A stretch of DNA of 64,000 nt from Rotaria sp. Silwood1 (taxonomy: Eukaryota; Rotifera; Eurotatoria; Philodinida; Philodinidae): NCBI GenBank assembly GCA_905250075.1, contig CAJNOP010000124.1, positions 194,373-258,372 on the forward strand, written 5' to 3'. A program made the translations under genes and the position numbers. This document shows, one piece after another, positions 18,048-31,003 of the stretch. Each line of letters begins with the position of its first letter. Positions within the stretch are counted from its first letter, which is position 1. The notes beneath the pieces were generated by a model. It was not told where the DNA came from, ran no database searches, and saw only the letters and a list, made by a program, of their open reading frames with translations.

Positions 18048-21000
18048 ATGTCTGATGACCGTACTGATTCTGAATCTACATCCAATACTACTACTACTAA
18101 TAATAATAAATCCCGTTCTCTGTTGCGCCATGTACGTGCACCATTTGTTGGTAAAAGTTGTAACCGACATCGAACAGATACAACAGACGAGTCTTCATCA
18201 GTGGCATTAATTCATGAAAAAAATCAATTATTTGATAATACTAATATCGAACAATTTTCATCAACATATCATTTGAAAGAAAGTTTAAGAAGTAAGACAC
18301 CAATTTCATTATCACATCGTTTATCTTTATTCAATCAAATTAAATCACATATTATTGGATCTCCTAAATATCGTCGATCTATCTCATCAATATGGAATGA
18401 TGATAATAAACATTTATCATTACCATCTGTTATTTCTATTACAGTAAGTCATTTTGAATGAGAAAAAAACATACTGAATTATTTCTCATTATATATATGT
18501 ATATCAAAATTTGTGAGTGAAAATCATTTTTTTTTAATATTACAGTCAATTAATAATTGGCCATAATTTTGAGACATGCATTATCAAACCAATATTTTCA
18601 ATGTAAAAAAATAATGGTTTTGTGAGTCATTGGTAGTGTTGTAAACAAGAAAGCATAGTCTTTTCTAAATGAGGTTCACATCAACAGCTGTATCATGTTC
18701 AAATTTTCTAAAGAGAGAAGAGCTTGAGCATTTCTAAAATAAGTTCAAACCTTTCCGATTATGTTATTCATCCATGTTCCATGCATTTCTGTGAAAAATG
18801 ACTTGTACCAACCAATTAATCAGTTAGAAACCACCCTTTTTTTTTATCACACCGTTTTTTGTTCTTTCATTTTTATGATAGTTTACACTCTGTATTCATA
18901 CATACATCGATTCGGTTGATCGATTTTTTTTTCTCATGTATGTTTTACTTTTATATTATCTGACAGTGATAAATAACACATAAAAATAACGTCCAATAAA
19001 TGGATATCATATTTAAAAAAACTAAACATGTGAGTATGGAATTTATTTCAAATATCATATAGTGTTTTTTTGTTTCTAGTAAAAAGAACACTTATGTGTT
19101 ATTCTTTTAATATCTGTGTAGAACTTTCAAAAATTTCATATCCATGTTAATCGAAACATATTATATATATTGATGAAATCTTTTCTAAAATTATATGAAT
19201 CTAGACATTTTCATTCTTTCATAAATAACACAAGACCATTAAGTAAAAGAAAGTTGAATAGGAAAAAAATAAATCAATATAAACTATAGAATATGACCAT
19301 GAGTCTTTATTTCTTCTGTTCGTCGTTTTTTTTTAATGTTCTGCTTGATAGTTGATAAAAATAGATTATTTTTGTTGTAATTAATCATCTGTTGCATTTT
19401 CAATGCGCATACCATGGGCCTCGTCTAAAAGTTTATGTCATTCGAGATATGGAAATCGATTGAAGAGAAGAAAAAACGACTTCTATTCAAAGTGATTCAT
19501 GCTTGTCAATTATAAAAGTTTTATTTTATTTGTAAATGAAAGACTGTAATACACATAAAGATAATGTAGTCATGAAATATTTATGTGCTTGTGTCAAGGT
19601 TATTTATTTGAAGAAAATTTTTTTATTTAAATATATAAAAATATTATTATTATTATTTTTTTTTTTTGTAGGAGGCAAAATCATCGTCTACAAATGAAGG
19701 TAATCAAAATTCAGTAAAAAATGAAATTGATTCATCTTCACAATTATCTCCGATTGTTAATACAAGTATTCAAAATGGTTCTGAAACAACGATGATATTA
19801 AATGACTCCTTAAGTATGGTTATTGAGGATGAACGAGAACAAAATCAAACACCAATAAATGGACTTAATCGAAAATTAAGTTCAAGTCGAATGAGTTTAA
19901 ATAAGTTAAAAGAAGAAATAAGTCAACGTGCACGCACTGTGATGACTATATCACCATCACTTACATCAATTTTAACAAATGCATCATCAGGCAATAATAA
20001 TAATAATGATAATAATATTGAACAAGTTTATTGGACTGAAATTAGTATTGAAAGTGCAAAAGATTTAGCTGCTAAAGATATGAATGGTTCAAGTGATCCA
20101 TATGTAAAAGTTTTATATGGTACAGAAGAAAAATATGAAACAAATATTGTATTAAACAATTTAAATCCAGTATGGAATGAAAAATTTACATTTTTTGTAC
20201 ATGATTTAAATATTCCAATTTATTTTAATATATTTGATCATGATCGTATTGGACGTGATGAACCAATGGGTATAACAAAAATTGATTTATCTAAATTACC
20301 ATTAGATATTTTATATGCTGCAACACTTGAATTAGAAGATGAACGAAGAAATGATGGAAAAACTGGTGTACTTAAAATTAGTATTACAATAACACCAAAA
20401 TCAATTGAATTTCGTGATGAAGTAAAAAAAACAAGAAAATAAAAAATTTTATGAAGATTTATTTTTGATATTTAAATTAAAGGTTCTTCGTACATTGTCA
20501 AAACAATCACAACAGCGATCACAAATTCGTAGTCGTTCAAGATCAAATAATGCAGTTATACAAGCTCGACGTACAATTGATGTCTTTATAATTCAAGGAA
20601 GAAAATTAAAGTCAACCGATGTTAATAAACCTTGTAGTCCTTATATTAAACTTAAATTTGATAACGATAAAAAATGTCGAACACAAGTAAGATACATAAA
20701 AAAAACAAAAAAAAAGAAGATTTTCATTTTTAATTACTTACAAAAGAACTATCTTCAATGATAGTCAACGTTTGAACTCATATTAGATTTACTGACAGAT
20801 CTTAGTAAGAAAAGTAAAAGCTTAAGGTATTTCGTGAATGATCGAATAATGAAGTTTGAATCCAAAATTTACCAAATTTTCAAGTGAACTCGTTTTTTGT
20901 ACAAAACTGAAGATCGAAATTTTGTCATTTGATTTGTTTGAGAACTACCTGTAAATGAATGAAAAATTCAGTATACTGATTACAACTCGGAATCAAAGGT

Positions 21001-23447
21001 TCATATATAGAGTAAACAGAAACCTGCTGACTTACTAGCTAACATTTCTATTTAAAAGACACATGAATTGATTTATGTTGTTACGAATTTCTCGTTTTTA
21101 TATTCCATATGACCTATTTTCAATTTAGTGTCCAATCATGAAACTTAAACATAGATCCGACATTAAATGAGAATTCAACATATTTCATTGTTATAAAATT
21201 GTATCTTACTATAAATCTACTTATTGTTTAGACAATAAAATCGAATTGTAATCCTGAATGGCATCAATCATTTATGTATGAAACATATCTTAGTGAACTT
21301 CCACCATTAGAATTAAGTGTTTTTGATGATACTAATACTTCAGGAGAGTTTATTGGCCGGTAAATATATTAAAAGAAATGTTTTTATCCACATATTTATT
21401 TGAGTCTTGTATTTTATTTTTTTTAGAGCAATTTGTAATTTAGCTCATTTAGATGAAGAGCGAACACATCTAATACCAGTTGATCTTGAAGATGGTGCTG
21501 GTATAATTGATTTATTTGTAACAATAACAAGAACAACAGCATTACAAGAAGCCACTAGTGATGGTGATAATTCATCTAATATTGCTCTTGATTGTATTCC
21601 ACCTAAATTATCTGAGGAAGATGTTGAAAAATATGTTCGTAACACAGAAAAAAAAAAGAAAATCAATTTACATTGAAAATTTTTTATTTTTAATTATTTC
21701 ATAGAGTTTTTTTTCTACGCTTCGATCAATAGCTTCAATACTTGATGTTGGTAAACTTGAAATCAAAAGTAAACATTAATTAATTTTTCTTTATTATTAT
21801 TATTATAAAATTTTCTTGATAAAAAAAAAAAACAATCTAGTTTATCAAGCCCGTGATCTTAGTTCAAAAGATATAAATGGTAAATCAGATCCATTTTGTC
21901 TTGTTGAACTTGATTCAAATCGTTTACGCACACATACTTTGTATAAAACACTTGATCCTGTTTGGAATAAATCATTTATTATACCTGTACAAGATATTCA
22001 TTCTATACTTCAAGTAACAATTTATGATGAAGATACAAATAAAAATACTGAATTTATTGGAAAAGTTGCAATACCATTATTAGCTGTAAGAAAATTTTAT
22101 TAGGTTTTATTATTTTCTTTTTAACTTTTACTTGTTTTTAAAAGATAAAAAATGGTGAAAAGAAATGGATAGCATTAAAAGATCGAAAAAGTATGTTACC
22201 TGTTAAAGGTGCTATTGAAATAGAAGCAACACTTGTTTATACAAATGTAAAAAAAATTTTTTTAATGAAAATTTTATTGCTTTTGTTCTTTTTTTGTAAT
22301 CATAGCTTAAAGCAGTGATTCGAACATTTAATCCAAGACAAAAATCATATTATCAAATCGATGAAAAATTCAGTGTTGGTGTATGTATAGTTAAATAAAA
22401 TAAAGTCTTTTATTGTGAAATACGATCTAAAAGGAGTGTTCAAGTATAAGGATAGAAAACTAAACACAGTACTTCTCACTGAAGATTAAATAAAGGGATA
22501 TTAAAAAGAAATGTGTTCCAAAATAAATGGAATAAAACAATCTTTCTGTGATTTTCATTTTAAGGCGATAAAACAACATGTAACACGTATTCAAAATATG
22601 CTCAAAGGTATAGTTAATCTAGTGAAATTTATTGATGATTGTTTTCAATGGGAAAATCCATGGTTGAGTTTTGCAGTTTTTATGGTAAGAAAATATTCAT
22701 TGAAATATTATTTATAAGTATTCAAATTCTAGGCCACACTTGTTATTGTTTGGAATTTTGAATTATATATGTTACCTTGTGTACTTTTGTTATTTTTGGC
22801 GCGAAATGCAGTTAAAGAATATCGTCGAGGTCGTTTTGGAAAACCATATGCTACGTTAGGTAACGAAACAGTATCAGTCCTTGTACAACCAGCTCCTGTA
22901 GATGAAGAAATCTTGGATGGTGATGTTAATACAAAAGTAAATTAGAATACAAAAATTTTTATATAAATTTGTTTTTTTTTCTTGTGTTTTTCTAGGAACA
23001 AAAGAAATCATTTTTGAGTGTTATACAAAGTATTCAAGAAACAGTTCTTGAAATACAAGGTTATGTAGATATGGTTGCTTCAACATTAGAACGGATTAAA
23101 AAGTAATAGAAAAGTTCTTTTTATATTTATTCATAAAATATTTTGTTTCTATTGTTAGTTTATTTAATTTTACTGTTCCTTGGTTATCCATTCTCTTTAT
23201 TATTATACTTATACTTGGTGGAGTAATACTCTATTATATTCCACTTCGATATTTAATTCTTGCATTTGTTATTAACAAATTTACAAAACGATTTCGCAAA
23301 CCTAAAGGTTATATTGATAATAATGAAGCAGCTGATTTTATATCCCGATTACCTTCTGATATTGAATTAGTTAGTAATTCGTTGTTTGAAAACGAGAAAA
23401 ACATATTATCTTGCCTTTATAATTTAGATGCGATATCGAGAACTTAA
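18048..23447 (+). CDS. MCTP: MCTP: multiple C2 domains and transmembrane region protein, 13 exons
   Basis: Exons: 18048-18443, 19672-20421, 20483-20686, 21232-21359, 21427-about 21634, 21705-21768, 21841-22085, 22145-22246, 22306-22380, 22565-22684, 22733-22936, 22996-23102, 23159-23447, about 963 residues. MCTPs are ER/vesicle membrane proteins with Ca2+-binding C2 domains. The N terminus is Ser/Thr-rich and disordered. C2A at about 251-360 carries [13 protein letters not shown] and [11 protein letters not shown]2B at about 412-520 has [14 protein letters not shown], where the usual SDPY aspartate is replaced, so it probably binds Ca2+ poorly. C2C at about 577-690 carries [10 protein letters not shown] and [13 protein letters not shown]. 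The C-terminal reticulon-like region has two hydrophobic hairpins: [19 protein letters not shown] and [20 protein letters not shown]. The donor ending exon 5 is uncertain: the in-phase choice is a weak GTTCGT. Confidence 0.93.
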
Positions 23448-23628
23448 AATTCTTACTCCATCATCAACACAAAAAAAGAATAAAGGATCGACTACAAATA
23501 ACAAATAAGAAACATACATTCCATTCATCGATGATTGTACAAAATTATTTGTTACAAGACAGTATGATCAATATCAAAATGAAATATAATATTGATTTGT
23601 ATTTTGTGCTTTTGTGTGCGATAAATTA

Positions 23629-24723
23629 CAGTTCTGGAAAAAAAATTAGCTGCCTCCTTTTCTTATGAAGTGCTACTATTCTTTATGATATTAAGCTGAT
23701 AGTTAGAGTACATGCATGCGATAATAATCTCTGATTACAAATATTAATCCGCTCTCCATTGATTTACATGTACTGAAATTATGAAAGACACAGTTTCTTT
23801 CTCTGGCGAAAAATATAGTTAGTAAAAATAATGCATTCAAAAAGTTTTTATTTGTCATTTTCCTATTCTACAAGCTATTAGCGTTATTATTTCAAGTACT
23901 AAAAGGTAATTCCACATGTCTACTTTATTCTTATCTAACGAGCGATCCTTTCGAGGTGTCAAAAAGCTTTTCTGTCGGCGATGTGGTGATTAGATAGGGC
24001 ATAATTAGAAGTGACATATCCCACGTTGCTTCTAGCAAGATACTATTTATCTGAAAAACTGGAACTGGTTCTCGTTTTTCTCATTAGCTTAAGAGATCAA
24101 TTTTTGAAAATCGATGTAGCTATTGCAATAAAATATTATGTTTCCAAGATTTTTTCGTCAATTGTCCTACTCATAATATCTAACTTATGCAAGCAGATGC
24201 TACACTTTTCATGATTTTGTTTTGATTGTATTCTGTGCTTTTTCTATGATATTCATGCATACATATAAGAAAAAAAATTGACACTTATTTTCAAAAATTG
24301 ATCTCTTAAGCTAATGAAACTTGGGATATATCAGGTCTAACTATGCCCTATCTAATCATCACATTCCTGACGGAAAAGATTTTTGACATCTCGAGAGGTT
24401 CTACTAAAATCTTCAAATGAGTTAATCAAAGTCATGGTGAAAAAGATTCACTATAATGGAATCGCCATTTGCTCTTCAATAAAGCTTCTTAATGAGAATA
24501 TATTTTCTCAATATATTTTAACGTAATTTCTAACAAAATTCAAACTCGACACAATCATGACATTTGACTTTCGCATGAAGAATTAAACGAAAATATTTGA
24601 CTCGAATCATTGAGATAAAGTAATCACAAGAGAAACATGATGTTTAAATCATAACGGCAGTGTATTCAATAGCATAAAGAATAGTAGCACTTCATAGGAG
24701 TCAGCTAATTTTGTCCAGGATTG
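23629..24723. mobile_element. 1.1-kb palindromic foldback with Tc1/mariner-like ends
   Basis: The two ends are inverted copies: left CAGTTCTGG...AAATTAGCTG then ATGAAGTGCTACTATTCTTT; right end the reverse complement with CAATCCTGGACAAAATTAGC. Inner blocks also pair: about 23953-24035 with 24325-24400, and the AAGAGATCAATTTTTGA block near 24092 with its inverse near 24291. Both ends are bordered by TA (23627-23628 and 24724-24725), fitting a TA target duplication. No transposase ORF is visible, so it is non-autonomous. Arms have diverged by substitutions and indels. Family assignment rests only on the end sequence and TA. Confidence 0.75.
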
Positions 24724-25365
24724 TATTTTCTGATAAAAACACTCTTCTTTTATTTATTCACTGTAAAATAAAATATCGCTAAGAAAACATGTTTTTTTGA
24801 TGATCAATTATTTGACTTTTTTTTTCTTTTTGTAAAGCAAACGAACATCATATTTTGTTTGCTTCTATGAATCAATGTATTGAAAATGAATTAAAAGTAG
24901 TTAAAAAAGTTCAATGCAAGGGTTTTGTTTCAATCTAGAACTGAGGAATACTAAACGCTTTTGGCGATATACTTGCACTCGTTAATGAAAAAGTCTCCAA
25001 TAAATTGTTAAAACCGATCCCAGTTTCTCATTATGGTTATGTTCCTCATATTATTAACAACTTATTTGTTCATAACAAATATTTTCAACACTGAAAATCA
25101 TCAAAAATGATTTTATCACTCAAATGTAGATCAAACCTTCTTTCAATAAATAGAACGAGATCTATATCACTCTTTCCCTGTTTAAGCAAAGTGTACGAAA
25201 GATACTTTCTTGTCTATATTCTTCAATAGATAAACTGTACCAATATTCTTCCACCTGAACCATCTGATTTTCGACAATATCATTCCATAACTACAAGATT
25301 AGAGCAATTTCTTCAGGACTTTACCATAGATCTAGTGCAACACATAGCCGCTTTGATTCTCTATG

Positions 25366-25448
25366 CGGGCGTGGGTGTGGGTATGCGCGTAGGTGGGGGT
25401 GAGGGATGTGTGTTTGTGTGTGACTATCTACATCTACATGCACACCCC
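25366..25448. repeat. Telomere-like hairpin (TGTGGG-type), degenerate
   Basis: A G-rich arm at 25366-25422 (GGGCGTGGGTGTGGGTATG and variants) is followed by about 13 nt and a short C-rich arm ending ATGCACACCCC. G-rich arm first, C-rich second. Confidence 0.75.
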
Positions 25449-26168
25449 GATTATACATCTACTTTCGATTGTCATATTAATGTAGGGATAGATACTGGAC
25501 TTTGTTTGGAATGAAGCATTCGCTCGAAATTTCTGTTTACCACCTATCTTTGTTTGTAAGTAATTCATAGATTGTATTTACAAGGTCTTGGCAAATTGAG
25601 AATCATTTTGATGAAAAAAGGATTTGAATCTATTCACTGTTTCAAATAGATCCGTACTCTTTAATAATGTGAAATAAAATTTGAAAACACAAATGTAAGA
25701 AAAAATTGAAAAAAATTAATTCGCTTAAATTTTTGTCGCCAGTTGCAGAAATCAATACAATTATTTCAAATTAGTTATATATGCAAAAGAGAATTAATAT
25801 CATATTAATCAAATAATAGGATTTTAGCTATTCACAATATTATCTTTCAGGCTCATTCTCTAACTCTTAATAAATATTGCGTAACATCTTCATGCATACA
25901 GTATTGAACAATCGATTCAACTATTTAATAGTTGAACAACAATGATCACCAGTCCTAAAAGCATTCCAGATCGAACAAGTCTACTCATAAACGACTGTAA
26001 AACGTCGTGGATATTTATATGTGAGTGAATGCAAGAAGAAGATCGACATTCACACCTCATATACCTGCATCCATACATCCACACTCTTAATTTATGTTTT
26101 TTAGACTAATCATTACATAAATTCTTTCTTCGAAATAGACGTCATTTTTCTTTATTATTATTCAAATA

Positions 26169-26220
26169 GTGTGAGGATGTGGGTGTTGATTTGAAGAAGA
26201 CATACCCATACCCACACCCT
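26169..26220. repeat. Telomere-like hairpin
   Basis: Arms GTGTGAGGATGTGGGTGT and CATACCCATACCCACACCCT are separated by about 14 nt. Same polarity as the other hairpins. Confidence 0.8.
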
Positions 26221-26379
26221 GAATTCTATTGAAAATGTTGTCGTTAGAGTTGTTTTGTATTAAGGCCTATTTCTCTGTGAACCACCCCCACCTTTCGGAT
26301 AAATAACAACATCTTTTGAATTGACCGTGAGTTATTTCTTCAAAATTGTATCGATAAATTCCAAAAAAAACCAGTCTTT

Positions 26380-26584
26380 TTTTCTACAACGTGATACTCG
26401 ACAACAAATGAATCCCATAGCTGGGAAACGACATGTATCGGATTTTACTCTGATTGATCATCTTCATCTAGATGAAGATTATCAATCCAATACAGATGCT
26501 GGCAATAATCTCGATAAAAATGAGGATCATGTCCAACAATCTGGGGATCATAAACATATCTCTATAGTCGTCATTTCTCGGTGA
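26380..26584 (+). other. Possible orphan coding exon, unassigned
   Basis: A stretch open to a TGA at 26582-26584 encodes an acidic, His/Asp/Asn-rich sequence (for example DFTLIDHLHLDEDYQ) with a composition closer to the real genes here than to AT-tract ORFs. No domain is recognised, no clear splice acceptor or ATG-led start exists, and no neighbour extends it. It may be the 3' end of a decayed gene. Confidence 0.2.
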
Positions 26585-26862
26585 TGGTTTTATTTACATC
26601 TTTGTAGCAAAGAGTAATATGATGAAGAAGCATAAATTGTCATTTGTTTCTGCTCTCTTTATAGAAATATGAAAAAGTGAAAACTAAAACAAGACAACTA
26701 TACCGATTTCTACTTTCTGTCTAAAACCTGCTAAAATTGTCTGCTACTCGGGTATACAAATAATTTTATCTTCAAGTATTTATTAATAATCATTAAAATA
26801 ATTCAGTCATAACATTTAGCAGATGAAGTTCGTATAATAAAAAAAAGAAGTGAAAGATCGAA

Positions 26863-28628
26863 TTACTTCATGAATGTATCATTTGACCAAATTCCCTTTA
26901 TCACATACCCATTTGGATAGTACATTTTCCCTTCTCCATCCATCTTATCATCTTTGAATTGTCCCTCGTACCGCTGACCGTCGGGCCAAGTCAAAATACC
27001 ATAGCCTGCTTGTTTACCGTCAGACCATTCGCCATCGTAAATGCGTCCATCGGCAAAATAAGAAACGCCTTTTCCATTCATCTTATCGTTGACCCAGTCT
27101 CCAATGATCTTCCGTCCATCGGCATAATAAACGGTACCTTTTCCATTGAACATGTCATTCTTAAATTCTCCCGATATTTGTTCGTTCATTGTGGCAACAA
27201 AATTTCGACGCATACTTGGATGAGACATTGATGATCACGTGAAATTTATGAATATCTGATCTCGCACCAAGCTCCATCGGGCAAAGTATACTTTCCCTGA
27301 CCTTCTCGGTTATCATCGACCCAATCACCAACATATTTGCTGCCATTTTCATAGTACATTGTACCTTTTCCATTCATCTTGTTATTCTTGAATTGCCCCT
27401 CGTATCGCTCACCTTCCGGCCAGATAAAAACACTGTAGCCTTCCCTGTGGTCGTCGACCCAATCGCCAACATACTTACCTCCTTTGGCAATGTAATAAGT
27501 ACCTTTTCCGTTTCTGAGATCATTTTTACATTGTCCCGATGATTATTCGTTCATTGTATCGACTATACGTTCAATGCAAAAATGACCTTTAAATTCATGA
27601 TGACAAGACATTTGTGAATATCTTATCACATACCGATCGCCGCTCACAAAATTAAAGGTACCGTGTCCCGATCGATGATTGTCGACCCAGTCACCAACAT
27701 AACTGCGCCCATCAGCATAGTGCATAGTACCCTTTCCATGACGTCTCCCATCTTTCCATTCTCGTTCGTACCAGTCACGATTTGGATATGTAAACGTTTT
27801 GAATGGCCAAAGTTTCTTATTCGACACATTATCATCCGAACCTTTAATTCATAGATCGTTATTTGTGACATTCTCGAAAAATGACTACGTACCTTCATCG
27901 CTTGTTGATTTTGGTTGTGTTAAATGCATCGCACTGAGCGAGGATGACAGTTGCTGTTCATTTCGATCGCTTATTTCTTTCAAATGAATTATATGTAATG
28001 ATGCTTGATCGAGGGCAGTTGATATGACATGAAGTCGTGTACCAGGAGCGAGGAGAACTTCATCTTCATTCGGAAAATTAGTATAGCCTGACACAATCTT
28101 GCCATTGATTGCTTCAATCATGAATAGTGTTGAGTTCGAAGAAAGGAATTTTTTGATGACATCAATTGAGGATGAACGCGAATTAACACTCTACCATGTT
28201 ATTTCTTCGCCTTTTTTGAAATTCTTGCTGATATTACCATTAACATCACGCCATACATTTAGCCGATCAGTGGGTAATTTGTGCAATGCTACATCAAATA
28301 ATTTAAGATATTCAAACCAACGTTTGAGTGCTTGTTGATCTTCGGAACGCAGTGCTCGATTAAGAACTTGATAGAAACTGTTATCACCCCACTCCATGCT
28401 GTAGAGAAAAACTGCGGCTGATTCATCACGCGTGAGACCATGTTCAGAAGGAAAATGGCATTCATTAATGGCTATTGTGATGAATCGATCTAATTGATCA
28501 ATTTCACGAAGAATTGGCTCGAGAGCTCGACGAAGTGGAAGTAATGGATGAGTTAAATATCCATACACAGGCGAAAGCTTCTTATTATTCGGATCGATGT
28601 CGGTGAAACGAGGCATCTCGACATTCAA
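26863..28628 (-). pseudogene. Arginine-type ADP-ribosyltransferase with C-terminal MORN repeats, interrupted by an in-frame amber
   Basis: Read on the minus strand. ART part 28628-27893 (start ATG at 28628 or 28616), then MORN exons 27841-27634, 27513-27268 and 27214-26863. Phases close across the four, about 513 codons. The ART part shows the R-S-E signature: Arg in NVWRDV, Ser-rich SVNSRSSS and EDEVLL as the ExE motif, so arginine-directed mono-ADP-ribosylation is the expected chemistry. MORN repeats follow (YVGDWVDDHREGYG-like, YEGQFKDDKMDGEGKMYY), usually membrane- or protein-binding. An in-frame TAG at 28191-28193 lies directly after EEITW and before the Ser motif; relatives in this family have a second Trp there, so TGG to TAG is likely. 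A TAA at 27543-27545 falls inside the proposed intron 27633-27514. Without splicing it would be a second stop. Pseudogene is the simplest reading; readthrough or an assembly error are alternatives. Confidence 0.75.
27268..27513 (-). repeat. Duplicated MORN unit within the ART gene
   Basis: The stretch around 27268-27620 resembles 26960-27260 on the minus strand. Both have the non-MORN lead with CACAATGAACGAA or ATACAATGAACGAA, then ATATCGGG/ATCATCGGG, then MORN repeats. One copy reads GAA CAA ATA and the other GAA TAA TCA at the equivalent place. This indicates tandem duplication of a MORN-exon unit of about 340 bp followed by divergence. Confidence 0.55.
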
Positions 28629-29248
28629 TAAGTTTCTACGATAGTTGATGAATCATGACTAATGGAATATGTATTTAATGCTAGTAAAATACTCACATTA
28701 GAATTCACAGCGTCGGTGTTCTATGCAAGTTATTGAGATGATATACGATTTTAACTTGCTCGTGATCAAATGAAGATTGCAGAAATAAAAGAAGAAAAAG
28801 TTCTCTTTCCAGTGTTGTCGTTGAGTGAATGTTGCATAGTATGCGCATACATCTGTTGATTTAATGTTAAAAGATAACATATACAACGACAAAATAGCAA
28901 GTATAAAGAGAACCAGAAAGTACATAAAACACTTGAATCTATGTATGTCACAGAGTGACGAATCAAGATATCTGTTTCAATCTTTTTCAAGAATATCCTC
29001 AGGTAGATTTATATGACTTCGCAAATAACTCAACATAAAAGCGAATCGAGTGACTCTTTTTAATCGAAAGAAAAATTTCTTTATTATATGAGTGAATAGC
29101 AAAGAAAGTGCAAGGAAATAATGAAGAACGGAGAGATTGACTTCAATTGATTCTTTCTTTTGTCGCATTGGCAATCGAAGCAAAAAGTTTTTACTTGTTA
29201 CCAGTCGAATTACGAACAACGATTAAAATGAAGTTTTTTTATTTTAAG

Positions 29249-29360
29249 AGTGTGTGAGTAGGTGTCAGGTGTGAGGTATGGATCGTATGAGTGTGGGTGG
29301 GTATGAGTGTATGGATGTACGTGCACAGTTCTTAACTCAAAATCAGTCCTGCACCCACAC
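29249..29360. repeat. Telomere-like hairpin, degenerate
   Basis: A GT-rich arm of about 84 nt (29249-29332, with GTGTGGGTGGGTATG) is followed by about 14 nt and the short C-rich arm CTGCACCCACACTTCCC. Same polarity as the others. Confidence 0.7.
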
Positions 29361-29777
29361 TTCCCAATTATTCCATTATTGGATTGTTGAATACCTAAAA
29401 AGTTTTCAATAATGAAATTCAGTTTTCACGACTGGACGTACTCGGACGTGTGTCGGATAGCGAATGGTCATTGTTATTTTACGTCTTGGTCTAAGTGTGC
29501 CTGTAAGTGAGCGAGATACTGTCACTCTTATTCCACAGTGGCGGTTTGGTTCTAGAGCATAGTGCTTATGCCCATAGTCGTATGGATGTGATTAAGCCTA
29601 CGTAGGTTACATAGAGCTGTCTGTCGGGGAGAATGCGGTTGTTGGCTATTGTGTTCCTGTGCGTACTGACGTTGATAAGGTTATAAATAAGGGTGTCACT
29701 GAGAGTTTGACTTCATCATGACAGTGTCGGTCTCAGCCTAAACAACGACTTTGATGCTGGGACTTGATTTCCTCTAT

Positions 29778-29980
29778 GGGTATGTGTGGGTGTGGGTGTG
29801 GATGTCGGTACTGATCTTCCCGTCCGAGACACTCACACCTATGCACACACCCACATGTACATGCACACGCACATCCACCCACAGCCACAGCCACACCCTC
29901 ACACACACTCTCACAACCACAACCACACCCACACCCCACACCCACTCACACCCACCCACACACCTCACCCATACCCACAC
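29778..29980. repeat. Telomere-like hairpin with long C-rich arm
   Basis: The G arm at 29778-29808 contains TGTGTGGGTGTGGGTGTGG. After about 20 nt the C-rich arm runs about 150 nt, with CACACCCACA motifs mixed with CACAGCCACAGCC and CACAACCACAACC variants. The arm lengths are strongly unequal. Confidence 0.85.
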
Positions 29981-31003
29981 ATCCTTCAATGACTTGGGTA
30001 AACAAAACCAGGTTGAAGACAACAGTGGCTACATCGTGTTTCATATTCTTAATCCTAGAGGGATTGTGCTAACAGCTTTTTCACACAGAATTTACGCAAA
30101 TCATGCATTTTTTTTATTTTTTAACTCCATCGATGGGTACGATCTTTTTATTCATCCACACTCAAGATAATCCTCGGATCGGTTCGAGCAGCACAATATT
30201 TTGTCTTCACAATAGTCAAGAAACGACTTTCTCAAACATGATTGATTGGTAAGAAAGATCCTAATTATTCGGATCGATCTACGAGTGACAGAGGTCTTGT
30301 CTCAATTGTCCTGAATAACATAAAGGTGAATCCTTATCAAGGGGAGAAAATCAGCTCCTGGATCGTAGGGGATCTTGACGGATATTTGCAAATATCAGTA
30401 GAAATGTATTAGCTTCCTATCTTTCTCACATGTTTCTCTTAATGGATTCTATAGATGGATTCAGTGAATCAATGCGACTTTGTAATGATTTCTCATGTTG
30501 TTTATACGCATTATATTCGTCTCCACAAAACAAAGTTTCGTGAATCGCGATTATTAGCATGTTTTAGAAGGTTAACAAGAAATTTCAACGTTACCCAATG
30601 AAAAGATTAAAGCATAGAAAGACTTGAAAATCACATTGAATACATAAAGTTATAATGTTTTAATGAGAAAAATGGAAAAGATCGATGATTTTTTCAAAAC
30701 ATTGCATGTTAGTCAACCTGAATTTACACAGACAGAAGTCAAAATAGACTAAAACTTTGATTTAGATTGTCTTGATTTTCAACTGAATATTCACTTATTT
30801 TCTTTCATTCCTTTTTAATCGAGAAAACCCTTGTATGCGAATGAAAGCAAGAGGAAAATAAACTAACGCTTTAATACAGAATAATTATATTGTTACTGTT
30901 GAACACATTTGTGTTTTCGTCGATAAGTATATCATACATTATGACGATCGATTTGCATAATTTATCTGATGAAGTTATATTTTAATCGAACGAACAATTC
31001 TAC

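Larger units (their letters stand above)
23448..26862. other. Intergenic start of the accessory region
   Basis: Between the MCTP stop and the ART-MORN gene lie a 1.1-kb foldback element, two telomere-like hairpins (25366-25448 and 26169-26220) and one weakly gene-like stretch (26380-26584). The remainder is AT-rich with nothing assignable. Confidence 0.6.

Noticed and set aside
29733..30170. Overlapping ORFs rich in His/Thr/Pro or Gly/Val/Cys
   Set aside because: They are translations of TGTGGG/CCCACA repeats in several frames on both strands, as are those at 38215-38827, 45144-45661, 46037-46408, 52002-52193 and 58823-59115.
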